Part shown: piece by piece, positions 16,326-24,638 of the stretch
Layout of the letters: each line of letters begins with the position of its first letter
Numbering within the stretch: position 1 is the stretch's first letter
DNA from: Streptomyces solicavernae
GTDB lineage: Bacteria > Actinomycetota > Actinomycetes > Streptomycetales > Streptomycetaceae
DNA length: 64,000 bases
Assembly: GCF_029968095.1 (NCBI RefSeq)
Contig: NZ_JASCIR010000019.1
Location: 60,952-124,951, forward strand
Reading direction: 5' to 3'
Notes under the pieces: generated by a model
Database searches by the model: none
What the model saw: the letters and a program-made list of their open reading frames with translations, nothing else
What the model was told of the DNA's origin: nothing
Translations under genes and position numbers: made by a program

Positions 16326-17192
16326 GTGCCCGAAGCGACCCCGCCTGCATCGCTCTGTGTCCCCTACGCCGCCTACCTGCGCGTGTACGAGCCCCTGGCC
16401 GCCTTTCCCGAGCCCGAGCGCGGTCACTGGGCGCGCTACGCGGAGCGGTCCGAGCGTCCGACGTACCAGGTCGAACTCCGCCGTTCCCTGGGTGACTTGC
16501 TGCCGACGCCGCCGCTGGCGGTGCCGGCGCACGAGAGCGCGGACGCGTTCGTGGCGTACGCCGACGGAGTGCTCTGCGTCTGTCCCTGGCGCACCCGGCT
16601 GCGCGGCTGGCAGGCACTCGGCGATCTGGCCGAGGAGCTGCCGCTGCCGGTGCTCGACGCGGTCCTGCCGCCCGTGGTGCGCCTGCAGGCGAGCGCGGAC
16701 TACGAGGAGTGGCGCGAGCGGAACCCGGATGCCCGCCCGTGGATCCGCACGGCGACCTGGCACGTACCGCTGCACTGGTTCGCGCTCGTCGCCGACGGGG
16801 AGCGGAGTTACGAGAAGGGGGCGGGGGACGCCGCCACGGAGGCCGGGGCGCCGTCCCTGCGTTACCGGACGCCGATGGTGGAGGCGCGGCGCCGGGTCGC
16901 GCGGGCGCTCAGGACGCTGCGGGAGGCCCTGGACGAGGGGGCGCTGATCGACGGCCTGGTAGATGTGGGGCGTTGGCTGGAGGAGTTCCACCCGCGCTCG
17001 CTCGTCGAGCTCGACTACGGCGGTCTGGTGCACGCCCTTCCGGCCGACCTCCTCGATGCGGACCACTCGGCGGCGGATGTCGCGGAGGGCGTCGAGGCGT
17101 TGCGGGACGGGGACGGGGTCCGGGCCGGTGAGGCCTATGCGCGGCTCGTGGAACGGTGGCGCGCGGTCCGCGAGCGGCAGTTCGCAAGCTAG
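16326..17192 (+). CDS. Conserved actinobacterial protein upstream of bldC
   Basis: 288 residues from GTG at 16326, preceded by GGGAGGGAG; the frame is open from 16242. I do not recognise a catalytic motif. The sequence is soluble, rich in Trp, Arg and Glu, with a central WHVPLHWFALV and a helical C-terminus (REALDEGALIDGLVDVGRWLEEF). No signal peptide or membrane span. It lies 530 bp before bldC on the same strand, too far to assume an operon. Confidence 0.8.
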   Translation: MPEATPPASLCVPYAAYLRVYEPLAAFPEPERGHWARYAERSERPTYQVELRRSLGDLLPTPPLAVPAHESADAFVAYADGVLCVCPWRTRLRGWQALGDLAEELPLPVLDAVLPPVVRLQASADYEEWRERNPDARPWIRTATWHVPLHWFALVADGERSYEKGAGDAATEAGAPSLRYRTPMVEARRRVARALRTLREALDEGALIDGLVDVGRWLEEFHPRSLVELDYGGLVHALPADLLDADHSAADVAEGVEALRDGDGVRAGEAYARLVERWRAVRERQFAS

Positions 17193-17721
17193 TAGTTATC
17201 CTCAAGAACCGGACCCTTCGGGGCCAATGCCTCGGGCGGGTGCGTCCGCGGGGTGGGCCTATCGTCGGAGGAGCGTGAGGACCTAGGTCCCGATCCGGGC
17301 GTTTGTCTCAAGCGTGATGGACCGCACTTACATCGCCCTTGCCCTCTTCCCCTACCCTCGTGCCAAAATAGGACAAGGAGTCCGGGGAGGACTCCATCCG
17401 TCCAATTATGGTCGGAGTGCTCGGCATTGCACTCTATGGGGGGCCTGATGACTGCTGATCACCCTGTGACTGATCGTCACAGTGGCGTGACTGTCCGCTA
17501 TGGCACGGTCCATTGGCTTCCGCCGCTGATGGACACCTGAGAGGGCAATTCCATCGGTTTGGCCGACGCGGCTGGACGGATGGTGTAGTTGTAGTGCCGA
17601 GGACAAGCCGTTCGTCCTATAACCGACTCGACCCGCGTCTCCCATTTCGGGCAACGTGGGTCAAGGTGCAGAATTTAGAGGAATGAACCGAGATGGTTCG
17701 GTTCACCCGAGGAGGCCGCTC
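17193..17721 (+). promoter_or_regulatory. bldC upstream region
   Basis: 529 bp containing no standard gene, one possible 30-codon ORF (17448-17540, listed separately), an inverted repeat CTGTGAC-TGATC-GTCACAG at 17464-17482, and a hairpin TGAACCGA-GATGGT-TCGGTTCA at 17684-17705 just before the bldC ribosome binding site GGAGG (17711-17715). Base composition is lower in GC than in flanking genes. Developmental regulators commonly act in such long leaders. Confidence 0.55.
17448..17540 (+). CDS. Possible 30-residue small protein upstream of bldC
   Basis: ATG at 17448 follows GGGGGG with a 4-nt spacer. The predicted peptide starts MTADHPVTDRHSGV and ends HWLPPLMDT. It has no Arg/Pro-rich shadow character, and its codons are mixed rather than GC-saturated. 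It could be a small protein or a leader peptide controlling bldC. No family recognised; conservation in other Streptomyces would decide. Confidence 0.35.
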   Translation: MTADHPVTDRHSGVTVRYGTVHWLPPLMDT

Positions 17722-17928
17722 ATGACCGCTCGCACCCCTGATGCCGAGCCGCTGCTGACCCCGGCTGAGGTCGCCACGATGTTCCGCGTCGACCCGAAGA
17801 CGGTCACGCGCTGGGCGAAGGCCGGCAAGCTCACGTCCATCCGCACGCTGGGTGGGCACCGCCGTTACCGCGAGGCTGAGGTCCGCGCGCTTCTTGCGGG
17901 GATCCCGCAGCAGCGCAGCGAGGCCTGA
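17722..17928 (+). CDS. bldC: Developmental regulator BldC
   Basis: 68 residues from ATG at 17722 with GGAGG upstream. A single MerR-type winged HTH: LLTPAEVATMFRVDPKTVTR (HTH) followed by the wing WAKAGKLTSIRTLGGHRRYRE. It has no effector domain, as known for BldC, which binds direct repeats cooperatively and holds off sporulation. The sequence matches my memory of S. coelicolor BldC almost residue for residue. Confidence 0.98.
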   Translation: MTARTPDAEPLLTPAEVATMFRVDPKTVTRWAKAGKLTSIRTLGGHRRYREAEVRALLAGIPQQRSEA

Positions 17929-18054
17929 AACACAGCCTGGCACTGCATGACCGGGCAGTTCAGGGTCCCCCAACCCGAAAGCCGCCCGAACAGCTCCATA
18001 TGACGGGAGCCTGCCCCAACAGGCTCCGCGCCCGTGCATCTTGGGTACGTCGTC

Positions 18055-18094
18055 GATCGCGCTGGACTCCGCCGGGTCCGGCGCGATCTTTTTT
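18055..18094 (+). terminator. Rho-independent terminator downstream of bldC
   Basis: Twelve-bp stem GATCGCGCTGGA/TCCGGCGCGATC with one G-T pair, a 10-nt loop, and a run of six T. This is the most classical terminator in the window. Confidence 0.85.
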
Positions 18095-18230
18095 GTGCCT
18101 TCTGGGCGGCCCTTGAACGCCTGGTCGCGGGAGTGGTGTTGGAGCCTGAGGGGGTCTGTGGGAGTCCGGTGGGAGTCCGCCGGAAGAGCGCCCGGCACTC
18201 CTGGGGGTCAGTGCAATTGCACATATTAAA

Positions 18231-18258
18231 TTGACCCCTTGTAGGGCGGTTGTAAGTT
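18231..18258 (+). promoter_or_regulatory. Orphan vegetative-type promoter
   Basis: TTGACC (18231-18236), 16-bp spacer, TAAGTT (18253-18258), in an unusually AT-rich patch just after the GTGCAATTGCAC palindrome. A further inverted repeat GTGAC-ACCC-GTCAC sits at 18282-18295. No plus-strand gene follows for over 4 kb, so it may drive a small RNA or be a remnant. Confidence 0.45.
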
Positions 18259-18541
18259 CCGGTGTTTCCAAAACCAGTTCGGTGACACCCGTCACACGAG
18301 GCACAGCTTGTTACTCAAGTTGCTTCTGAGCTAAGGGAGATCACGCGCACCGGGCCGTCGGCCGTACGCCCCCTCCGTGCCCCCTCCGTATCCCCATCCC
18401 CTCCCCATCCCCTCCGTGCCCAGCGTGCCATCGCGGCCGGCGCCATGAGGGGCGCATTGGTCGGGAAGGGGCGGGACTTTCGTCCTGGGTGTCCGCCCGG
18501 AGTGCCGGTGGCGGGTGGCGGGTGGCGGAGTCAAGACGCAG

Positions 18542-18572
18542 CGAAGCCCGCATCCGAGGGATGCGGGCTTCG
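18542..18572. terminator. Hairpin downstream of tRNA-Asp
   Basis: Perfect 14-bp stem CGAAGCCCGCATCC with its complement and a GAG loop, immediately past the 3' end of the minus-strand tRNA-Asp. Confidence 0.85.
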
Positions 18573-18580
18573 AATCTGTG

Positions 18581-18655
18581 CGGTCCTGACGGGATTTGAA
18601 CCCGCGGCCTCCACCTTGACAGGGTGGCGAGCACTCCAAACTGCTCCACAGGACC
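18581..18655 (-). tRNA. tRNA-Asp(GUC)
   Basis: 75-nt cloverleaf. Acceptor GGTCCTG/CAGGACC, anticodon stem CCACC/GGTGG with loop CTGTCAA (GUC), T loop GTTCAAATC, discriminator G, no encoded CCA. Identical in sequence to two more copies near 25.7 and 27.2 kb. Confidence 0.97.
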
Positions 18656-18804
18656 AGGAGTTGCGGCGCTTGATCACTGCGTTGCGCTGCGAGAAGAGAC
18701 TCTACAGCAGCGCCCGGCCAGGGTCGAACTCGCTCTCCGTGAGCATCCCGTCGCGCCCCGTCGCGCCCTTTCGTGCCCGTTTACGCCCTTTCGCGCTCTT
18801 TCCG

Positions 18805-21800
18805 CTACGGCGCCGCCGCGTCCACGGCCTTCACGATCCGCTTGTCCGAGATCGGGTAGGCGGTTCCGAGGGCATGCGCGAAGTAGCTGACCCGCAGCTC
18901 CTCCAGCATCCAGCGGATGTCCCGGACGTTCTGCGGCACCGGACGCCCCTGCGGCAACTGCTCAAGCAGCCAGGCGTACTCGTCCTGCATGTCGTGGACC
19001 TTCTGCATGCGCGTGGTGTCCCGCTGCACGTTCGTCGGCATCTGCTGGAGCCGGCGGTCCGCGGCCGTCAGGTACCGCATCAGGTCGGGCAGCCGACGCA
19101 GCCCCGTCGCCGTGACGAAGCCGGGCCTGACCAGGGCGTCCAGCTGCGCGCGTACGTCCTGGAGGTTGGCGAGCAGCGCCGGGGAGTTCGTGGACTTCAG
19201 GCGGCGCTCACAGGACTGCCAGGCGGCGAGGACCTGCTGCACCTGGCCGACCGTGTGCACGGTGGCGTCGACGAGGTCGGCGCGGACCTTCTCGTAGAGC
19301 CCCCGGTACGACGCCTCGTCCCAGGCCGGGCCGCCGAAGTCGGCGATCAGCTTGTCCGCGGCGGCCGTGGCGCAGTCGTCCACCAGGGCCTGGATGGAGC
19401 CGTGCGGGTTCGAGGAGAGCGTGAGCTTCTGCTGGTTGCTGAGCTTGCCGGTGGCGAACTTGGCGGGGTTCACGGGGATGTTGAGCAGGATCAGGCGCCG
19501 GGTGCCCTGCCACATCGACTCCAGCTGCTCGGCCTCGGTGTCGAAGAGGCGTACGGAGACGGAGTCGCCCGCGTCCACGAGCGCCGGGTAGGCCTTCACC
19601 GGCTGGCCGGCCCGCCGGGTCTCGAAGGTCCGCTTCAGCGTGCCGATCGTCCAGTCGTGAAGGCCCGTACGCTCCACGGACTCGCCGCCCGAGCGCTCCG
19701 CGGTCGCCGCCGCGGCCTGCGAGATCGCCTTGCGGGCCTTCGGCTTGAGCTTGAGCTTCAGCGCCTCCAGGTCCTTGTCCTCGGCGAGCTTGCGGCGCCG
19801 CTCGTCGACGATCCGGAACGTGATCTTCAAGTGGTCCGGTACGCGCGCCAGATCGAAGTCGTCCGCCGTCACCGGCACGCCGACCATGCCCTTCAGCTCG
19901 CGCGCCAACGTCACCGGCAGCGGCTCCTGCAGGGGCACCGCCCGCTCCAGGAAGGCCTTGGCGAAGTTCGGCGCCGGGACGTAGTTGCGGCGGATCGGCT
20001 TGGGCAGCGAGCGGATCAGCTCGACGACCACGTCCTCGCGCAGGCCCGGGATCTGCCAGTCGAAGCCCTCGTCCGTGACCTGGTTGAGGACCTGGAGCGG
20101 CACGTGGACCGTCACACCGTCGGCGTCCGCGCCCGGCTCGAACTGGTACGTCACCCGGAACTTCAGCCCGCCCTGACGCCACGCGTCCGGATAGTCGTCC
20201 TTCGTGACCGCCTCGGCCGACTCGCGGATGAGCATCGACCGCTCGAAGTCGAGGAGTTCGGGCTCCTCGCGCTGCTTGTGCTTCCACCAGGAGTCGAAGT
20301 GGGCGCCCGAGACGACATGGTCCGGGATGCGCTGCTCGTAGAAGTCGAAGAGCGTCTCGTCGTCGACCATGATGTCGCGGCGGCGCGCCCGGTGCTCCAA
20401 CTCCTCGACCTCGGTGAGGAGTCTGCGGTTGTCCGCGTAGAACTTGTGGTGCGTGCGCCAGTCGCCCTCGACCAGGGCGTTGCGGATGAACAGCTCGCGG
20501 GAGACCTCCGGGTCGATGCGGCCGTAGTTCACCTTGCGCTGCGCCACGATCGGCACGCCGTACAGCGTGACCTTCTCGTACGCCATCACCGCCGCCTGGT
20601 CCTTCTCCCAGTGCGGCTCGGAGTACGTGCGCTTCAGCAGGTGCTCGGCCAGCGGCTCGACCCACTCCGGCTCGATCCTGGCGTTGACCCGCGCCCAGAG
20701 CCGGGAGGTCTCCACCAGCTCGGCGGACATGAGGAACCGCGGCGGCTTCTTGAACAGCGCCGAGCCCGGGAACACCGCGAACTTGGCGTTGCGGGCGCCC
20801 AGATACTCGTTCCGCCCCCCGCCGCGCTGCTTCGGGTCGCTCTCCTTGGACTCCTTCACGTCTTTCATGCCGATGTGCGACAGCAGACCGGCGAGGAGGG
20901 AGATGTGGATCTGCTGGTCGGGCGCATCGTCCTCATTCAGATGGATGCCCATCTGCTTCGCGACCGTGCGCAGCTGGTGGTAGATGTCCTGCCACTCGCG
21001 GATCCGCAGGAAGTTCAGGTACTCCTGCTTGCACATCCGCCGGAACGAGCTGGAGCCGCGCTCCTTCTGCTGCTCGCGCACATAGCGCCAGAGATTCAGA
21101 TACGCGAGGAAGTCGCTGGTCTCGTCCTTGAACCGGGCATGCTGCTGGTCCGCCTGCGCCTGCTTCTCCGCCGGGCGCTCGCGCGGGTCCTGGATGGAGA
21201 GCGCCGCCGCGATCACCATGACCTCGCGCACGCAGCCGTTCTTGTCCGCCTCCAGGACCATCCGGGCCAGTCGCGGGTCGACGGGCAGCTGGGCCAGCTT
21301 GCGGCCGGACTGCGTGAGCCGCTTGCGTACGTCCTTCTGCTTCGGGTCCAACGCGCCCAGCTCCTGCAGGAGTTGGACGCCGTCGCGGATGTTGCGGTGG
21401 TCCGGCGGGTCGATGAACGGGAACTTCTCGATGTCGCCGAGGCCGGCCGCCGTCATCTGCAGGATGACGCTCGCCAGGTTCGTACGGAGGATCTCCGCGT
21501 CCGTGAACTCCGGGCGCGCGTCGAAGTCGTCCTCGCTGTACAGCCGGATGCAGATGCCGTCCGACGTGCGGCCGCAGCGGCCCTTGCGCTGGTTGGCGCT
21601 GGCCTGGCTGACCGGCTCGATGGGCAGCCGCTGCACCTTGGTGCGGTGGCTGTAGCGGGAGATGCGGGCCGTGCCCGGGTCGATCACGTACTTGATGCCG
21701 GGGACGGTGAGGGAGGTCTCGGCGACGTTCGTGGCCAGGACGATGCGGCGGCCCGTGTGCTGCTGGAAGACCCGGTGCTGCTCGGCGTGCGACAGGCGGG

Positions 21801-22797
21801 CGTAGAGGGGGAGGACTTCCGTGCTGTGCCCATCAGCGCCTCCGGCGCGGGGGTACTTCTTCTTCTCCAGCGCGTCCGCCGTGTCCCGGATCTCGCGCTC
21901 GCCGGAGAGGAAGACCAGAATGTCGCCCTTGCCCTCGGCCTGGAGCTCTTCGACGGCGTCGCAGATCGCGGTGATCTGGTCGCGGTCGGACTCTTCGCTG
22001 TCCTCTTCGAGGAGGGGGCGGTAACGGACCTCCACCGGGTACGTACGCCCGGAGACCTCGACGATCGGGGCGTCCCCGAAGTGCCGGGAGAAGCGCTCCG
22101 GGTCGATCGTCGCCGAGGTGATGACGACCTTCAGGTCCGGGCGCTTCGGCAGCAGCTGGGCGAGGTAGCCGAGCAGGAAGTCGATGTTCAGGGACCGCTC
22201 GTGCGCCTCGTCGATGATGATCGTGTCGTACGCGCGCAGCTCGCGGTCCGTCTGGATCTCGGCGAGCAGGATGCCGTCCGTCATCAGTTTTACGAACGTG
22301 TCGCCGCCGACCTGGTCGGTGAAGCGGACCTTCCAGCCGACCGTCTCGCCGAGCGGGGTGTCCAGCTCGTCCGCCACGCGCTCGGCGACCGTACGGGCCG
22401 CGATGCGGCGGGGCTGCGTATGGCCGATCATGCCGCGGGCGCCCCGGCCCAGCTCCATGCAGATCTTCGGGATCTGCGTGGTCTTCCCGGAACCCGTCTC
22501 ACCTGCGACGATCACGACCTGGTGGTCCCGGATCGCGGCCAGGATCTCGTCCTTCTTCTGGCTGACCGGCAGCTGCTCGGGATACGTGACCGGCGGCAGG
22601 GCCGCGCGCCGCTCGCGTATCCGCGCGGCGGACTTCTCCGCCTCCGCCGCGATCTCGTCGAGGACCGCCTGCCGCGCCTCGGGCCTGCGGATCTTGCGGC
22701 TGCCTTCGAGGCGGCGCCCCAGACGGTGCGCGTCGCGGAGCGAGGCCTCGTCGAGGAGCCGGGCGAGTTCGGCATAGTCGGCATAGGAAGTAGACAT
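18805..22797 (-). CDS. hrpA: ATP-dependent RNA helicase HrpA (DEAH)
   Basis: 1330 residues, the full HrpA length. Walker A GETGSGKT at 99-106, motif Ia HTQPRRIAA, motif II DEAH in IIIDEAHERS at about 195, motif III SATID, motif VI QRKGRCGR, then the HA2/OB region and the long HrpA-specific C-terminus. Acts on mRNA or ribosome-bound RNA in the cytosol; E. coli HrpA rescues stalled ribosomes. Starts at ATG 22797 on the minus strand, divergent from the redox cassette. Confidence 0.95.
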   Translation of the reverse strand: MSTSYADYAELARLLDEASLRDAHRLGRRLEGSRKIRRPEARQAVLDEIAAEAEKSAARIRERRAALPPVTYPEQLPVSQKKDEILAAIRDHQVVIVAGETGSGKTTQIPKICMELGRGARGMIGHTQPRRIAARTVAERVADELDTPLGETVGWKVRFTDQVGGDTFVKLMTDGILLAEIQTDRELRAYDTIIIDEAHERSLNIDFLLGYLAQLLPKRPDLKVVITSATIDPERFSRHFGDAPIVEVSGRTYPVEVRYRPLLEEDSEESDRDQITAICDAVEELQAEGKGDILVFLSGEREIRDTADALEKKKYPRAGGADGHSTEVLPLYARLSHAEQHRVFQQHTGRRIVLATNVAETSLTVPGIKYVIDPGTARISRYSHRTKVQRLPIEPVSQASANQRKGRCGRTSDGICIRLYSEDDFDARPEFTDAEILRTNLASVILQMTAAGLGDIEKFPFIDPPDHRNIRDGVQLLQELGALDPKQKDVRKRLTQSGRKLAQLPVDPRLARMVLEADKNGCVREVMVIAAALSIQDPRERPAEKQAQADQQHARFKDETSDFLAYLNLWRYVREQQKERGSSSFRRMCKQEYLNFLRIREWQDIYHQLRTVAKQMGIHLNEDDAPDQQIHISLLAGLLSHIGMKDVKESKESDPKQRGGGRNEYLGARNAKFAVFPGSALFKKPPRFLMSAELVETSRLWARVNARIEPEWVEPLAEHLLKRTYSEPHWEKDQAAVMAYEKVTLYGVPIVAQRKVNYGRIDPEVSRELFIRNALVEGDWRTHHKFYADNRRLLTEVEELEHRARRRDIMVDDETLFDFYEQRIPDHVVSGAHFDSWWKHKQREEPELLDFERSMLIRESAEAVTKDDYPDAWRQGGLKFRVTYQFEPGADADGVTVHVPLQVLNQVTDEGFDWQIPGLREDVVVELIRSLPKPIRRNYVPAPNFAKAFLERAVPLQEPLPVTLARELKGMVGVPVTADDFDLARVPDHLKITFRIVDERRRKLAEDKDLEALKLKLKPKARKAISQAAAATAERSGGESVERTGLHDWTIGTLKRTFETRRAGQPVKAYPALVDAGDSVSVRLFDTEAEQLESMWQGTRRLILLNIPVNPAKFATGKLSNQQKLTLSSNPHGSIQALVDDCATAAADKLIADFGGPAWDEASYRGLYEKVRADLVDATVHTVGQVQQVLAAWQSCERRLKSTNSPALLANLQDVRAQLDALVRPGFVTATGLRRLPDLMRYLTAADRRLQQMPTNVQRDTTRMQKVHDMQDEYAWLLEQLPQGRPVPQNVRDIRWMLEELRVSYFAHALGTAYPISDKRIVKAVDAAAP

Positions 22798-22880
22798 ACG
22801 GACTCCAGGATCTCACCCGCCCGTCGGCACTGGCGAACGCATTTCTGTCCCCCTCTGTCCGGGTGGTGCAGTATGGAGCC

Positions 22881-23264
22881 ATGTCGCCAGCCGCCGCCCA
22901 CCGTCGCCGCCCCGCGGTGACGGTGCTGTTGGGCGCGCTCCTGGCGCTGCTCACGCTGGGGCTCGCATGCGGCCCGGCGAGCGCGAGCGCCGGCCAGGTG
23001 ACCGGGTCCGTACGCGCCGCCGCGCCCTCGGCCGCCGCCCTGGACGGCAAGACCGGCTGCGGCAAGAAGCAGACCGACGAGGGCAGCCAGCCCGCCGCCC
23101 CGACCCGCGGCTCCGCGCAAGAACAGCTGGCCTCCACGCTGTCGTACGAGCACGCCACCGGTGACTGGACGGCCGACGGCCACCTCGCCGGCGCCGCACC
23201 CGACCGCGGCCCACCGCCCCGCGACCCGCCGTCCCCCGTGGAACTCTCCGTCCTGCGCGTGTAG
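22881..23264 (+). CDS. Small secreted protein of the thiol-redox cassette
   Basis: 127 residues from ATG at 22881 after TATGGAG. A Sec-type signal peptide: basic start (MSPAAAHRRR), hydrophobic core LLGALLALLTLGLACG and an ASA cleavage-like site near 37. The mature part is Pro/Ala-rich with one cysteine (TGCGKK). Function unknown. It opens a four-gene plus-strand run with 50-bp or shorter gaps to the CPxC, DsbA-like and CcdA-like proteins. Confidence 0.7.
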   Translation: MSPAAAHRRRPAVTVLLGALLALLTLGLACGPASASAGQVTGSVRAAAPSAAALDGKTGCGKKQTDEGSQPAAPTRGSAQEQLASTLSYEHATGDWTADGHLAGAAPDRGPPPRDPPSPVELSVLRV

Positions 23265-23316
23265 AAGGCCCCGTCTCCGGCCCTCACCCACACGCCCAGG
23301 ACAGGAGAAAACCCGC

Positions 23317-23793
23317 ATGAACCTGCGGCTCGCACTGCGCGCCCCCGCCCTCTGGCCGGCGGCGCGCCGGCTCGTCGCGCTCGGCGGCGCCCTGCTCAGC
23401 GCACTGCTGCTCGGCCTGCCCACAGCCCTGGTACCGAACCCGCTGTTCGGCCGCGAGATCCCGCCCGAGTGGTGGAGCTACCCGGTGCTCGTGGCCTCCG
23501 CGCTGCTCGCCGGGCTGCTGCTCGCCACGTACGTACGCACGGGCGCGGAGCGCACCCCGGAGAGCGAGCGCGTCTCGCGGCTCGGCTCCGCCGGAGCACT
23601 GCTCTCGTTCCTCGCCGTCGGCTGCCCCGTCTGCAACAAGATCGTGCTGCTCGCCCTCGGCACCTCCGGCGCGCTCACCGTCTGGGCGCCGCTGCAGCCC
23701 GTACTCGCGGTCGCCTCGCTCGCGCTGCTCGCCGTGGCCACCGTCCGCCGCCTCGCCGGCGAGGTGGCGTGCCCGGCGACGCCCGCGCGCTGA
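23317..23793 (+). CDS. CPxC-motif membrane protein
   Basis: 158 residues from ATG at 23317, with AGGAGA upstream. Four or so membrane spans. The motif VGCPVCNKIVLLALG at about 105-120 places a CPVC pair at the membrane surface, and a further Cys lies near the C-terminus. The gene directly precedes a DsbA-like and a CcdA-like gene, so a role in passing electrons or holding a metal for extracytoplasmic thiol chemistry is likely but inferred. Confidence 0.75.
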   Translation: MNLRLALRAPALWPAARRLVALGGALLSALLLGLPTALVPNPLFGREIPPEWWSYPVLVASALLAGLLLATYVRTGAERTPESERVSRLGSAGALLSFLAVGCPVCNKIVLLALGTSGALTVWAPLQPVLAVASLALLAVATVRRLAGEVACPATPAR

Positions 23794-23837
23794 CCCCCCG
23801 AACTTCCCGACCCGCACCACCAGGAGACCCCACCCCT

Positions 23838-24638
23838 ATGTCCTCCCCTACGTCATCCCCTACGTCATCCCCTACGTCCTCCACGTCCAAGAACACCTCG
23901 CCCGGCAAGGGCCGCGGCATCGCGATCGGCGCGGCCGTCCTCGTGGCGGCGCTGCTCCTCGGCGTCTTCTCGTACACCGCGACCAGCCCCGGCGCGAAGC
24001 GCGACACCGCGGGCGACACTCCCGTCGCCGACGTCTCCGCCGACCCGCAGGAGGGCGTCTACCCGGAGCTGGAGAAGCTGGCCCGGCGCGACGCCAAGGA
24101 CCCGTTCGCCCAGGGCCGCGCGGACGCCCCCGTCGTCCTCGTCGAGTACGCCGACTTCAAGTGCGGCTTCTGCGGCAAGTTCGCCCGCGACACCGAGCCG
24201 GGTCTGGTGAAGAAGTACGTCGACAACGGCACCCTGCGCATCGAATGGCGCAACTTCCCCATCTTCGGCGCCGAGTCGGAGGCCGCCGCGCGCGCCGCCT
24301 GGGCGGCCGGACAGCAGGGCCGCTTCTGGCAGTTCCACGAGGCGGCGTACGCGAAGGGTGTGAAGGAGCAGGGCTTCCAGGCCGACCGCCTCACCGCGCT
24401 CGCGAAGCAGGCCGGCGTCGCCGACCTGGACCGCTTCGCGAAGGACCGCGACAGCGAGGCCGCGCGGAAGGCCGTGGGCAGGGACACCGAGGAGGCGTAC
24501 CAGCTGGGCGCCACCTCCACCCCGTCCTTCCTGATCAACGGCCGGCCGCTGGCGGGCGCCCAGCCCGCGGAGACCTTCGAGCAGGCCATCGAGCAGGCGG
24601 CGGCCACGGCGAAGAAGAACGGCGGCTCGGACAAGTGA
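23838..24638 (+). CDS. DsbA-like membrane-anchored thiol oxidoreductase
   Basis: 266 residues from ATG at 23838 with AGGAGA upstream. A Ser/Thr/Pro N-terminus made of SSPT repeats (15-bp DNA repeat), a single membrane anchor (IAIGAAVLVAALLLGVFSYTA), then a thioredoxin_4/DsbA fold: active site YADFKCGFCGKFA with CxxC = CGFC, a helical insertion, and the cis-proline loop TSTPSFLING. It should form or shuffle disulfides outside the membrane. Its stop overlaps the next start as GTGA. Confidence 0.9.
   Translation: MSSPTSSPTSSPTSSTSKNTSPGKGRGIAIGAAVLVAALLLGVFSYTATSPGAKRDTAGDTPVADVSADPQEGVYPELEKLARRDAKDPFAQGRADAPVVLVEYADFKCGFCGKFARDTEPGLVKKYVDNGTLRIEWRNFPIFGAESEAAARAAWAAGQQGRFWQFHEAAYAKGVKEQGFQADRLTALAKQAGVADLDRFAKDRDSEAARKAVGRDTEEAYQLGATSTPSFLINGRPLAGAQPAETFEQAIEQAAATAKKNGGSDK

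Larger units (their letters stand above)
17929..18580. other. Gene-poor interval between bldC and tRNA-Asp
   Basis: 652 bp with no convincing ORF. It holds a rho-independent terminator (18055-18094), a 12-bp perfect palindrome GTGCAATTGCAC (18211-18222), an orphan promoter-like sequence (18231-18258), a C-rich tract of CCCCTCCGT-like repeats (18370-18420) and a hairpin (18542-18572). Confidence 0.7.

Noticed and set aside
17464..17482. BldD operator upstream of bldC
   Set aside because: The inverted repeat CTGTGAC-TGATC-GTCACAG only loosely resembles the BldD consensus, so I do not assign it.
18445..22920. 1491-codon open frame antisense to hrpA
   Set aside because: Leu/Arg/Val-rich shadow spanning the tRNA-Asp; HrpA motifs are clear on the opposite strand.
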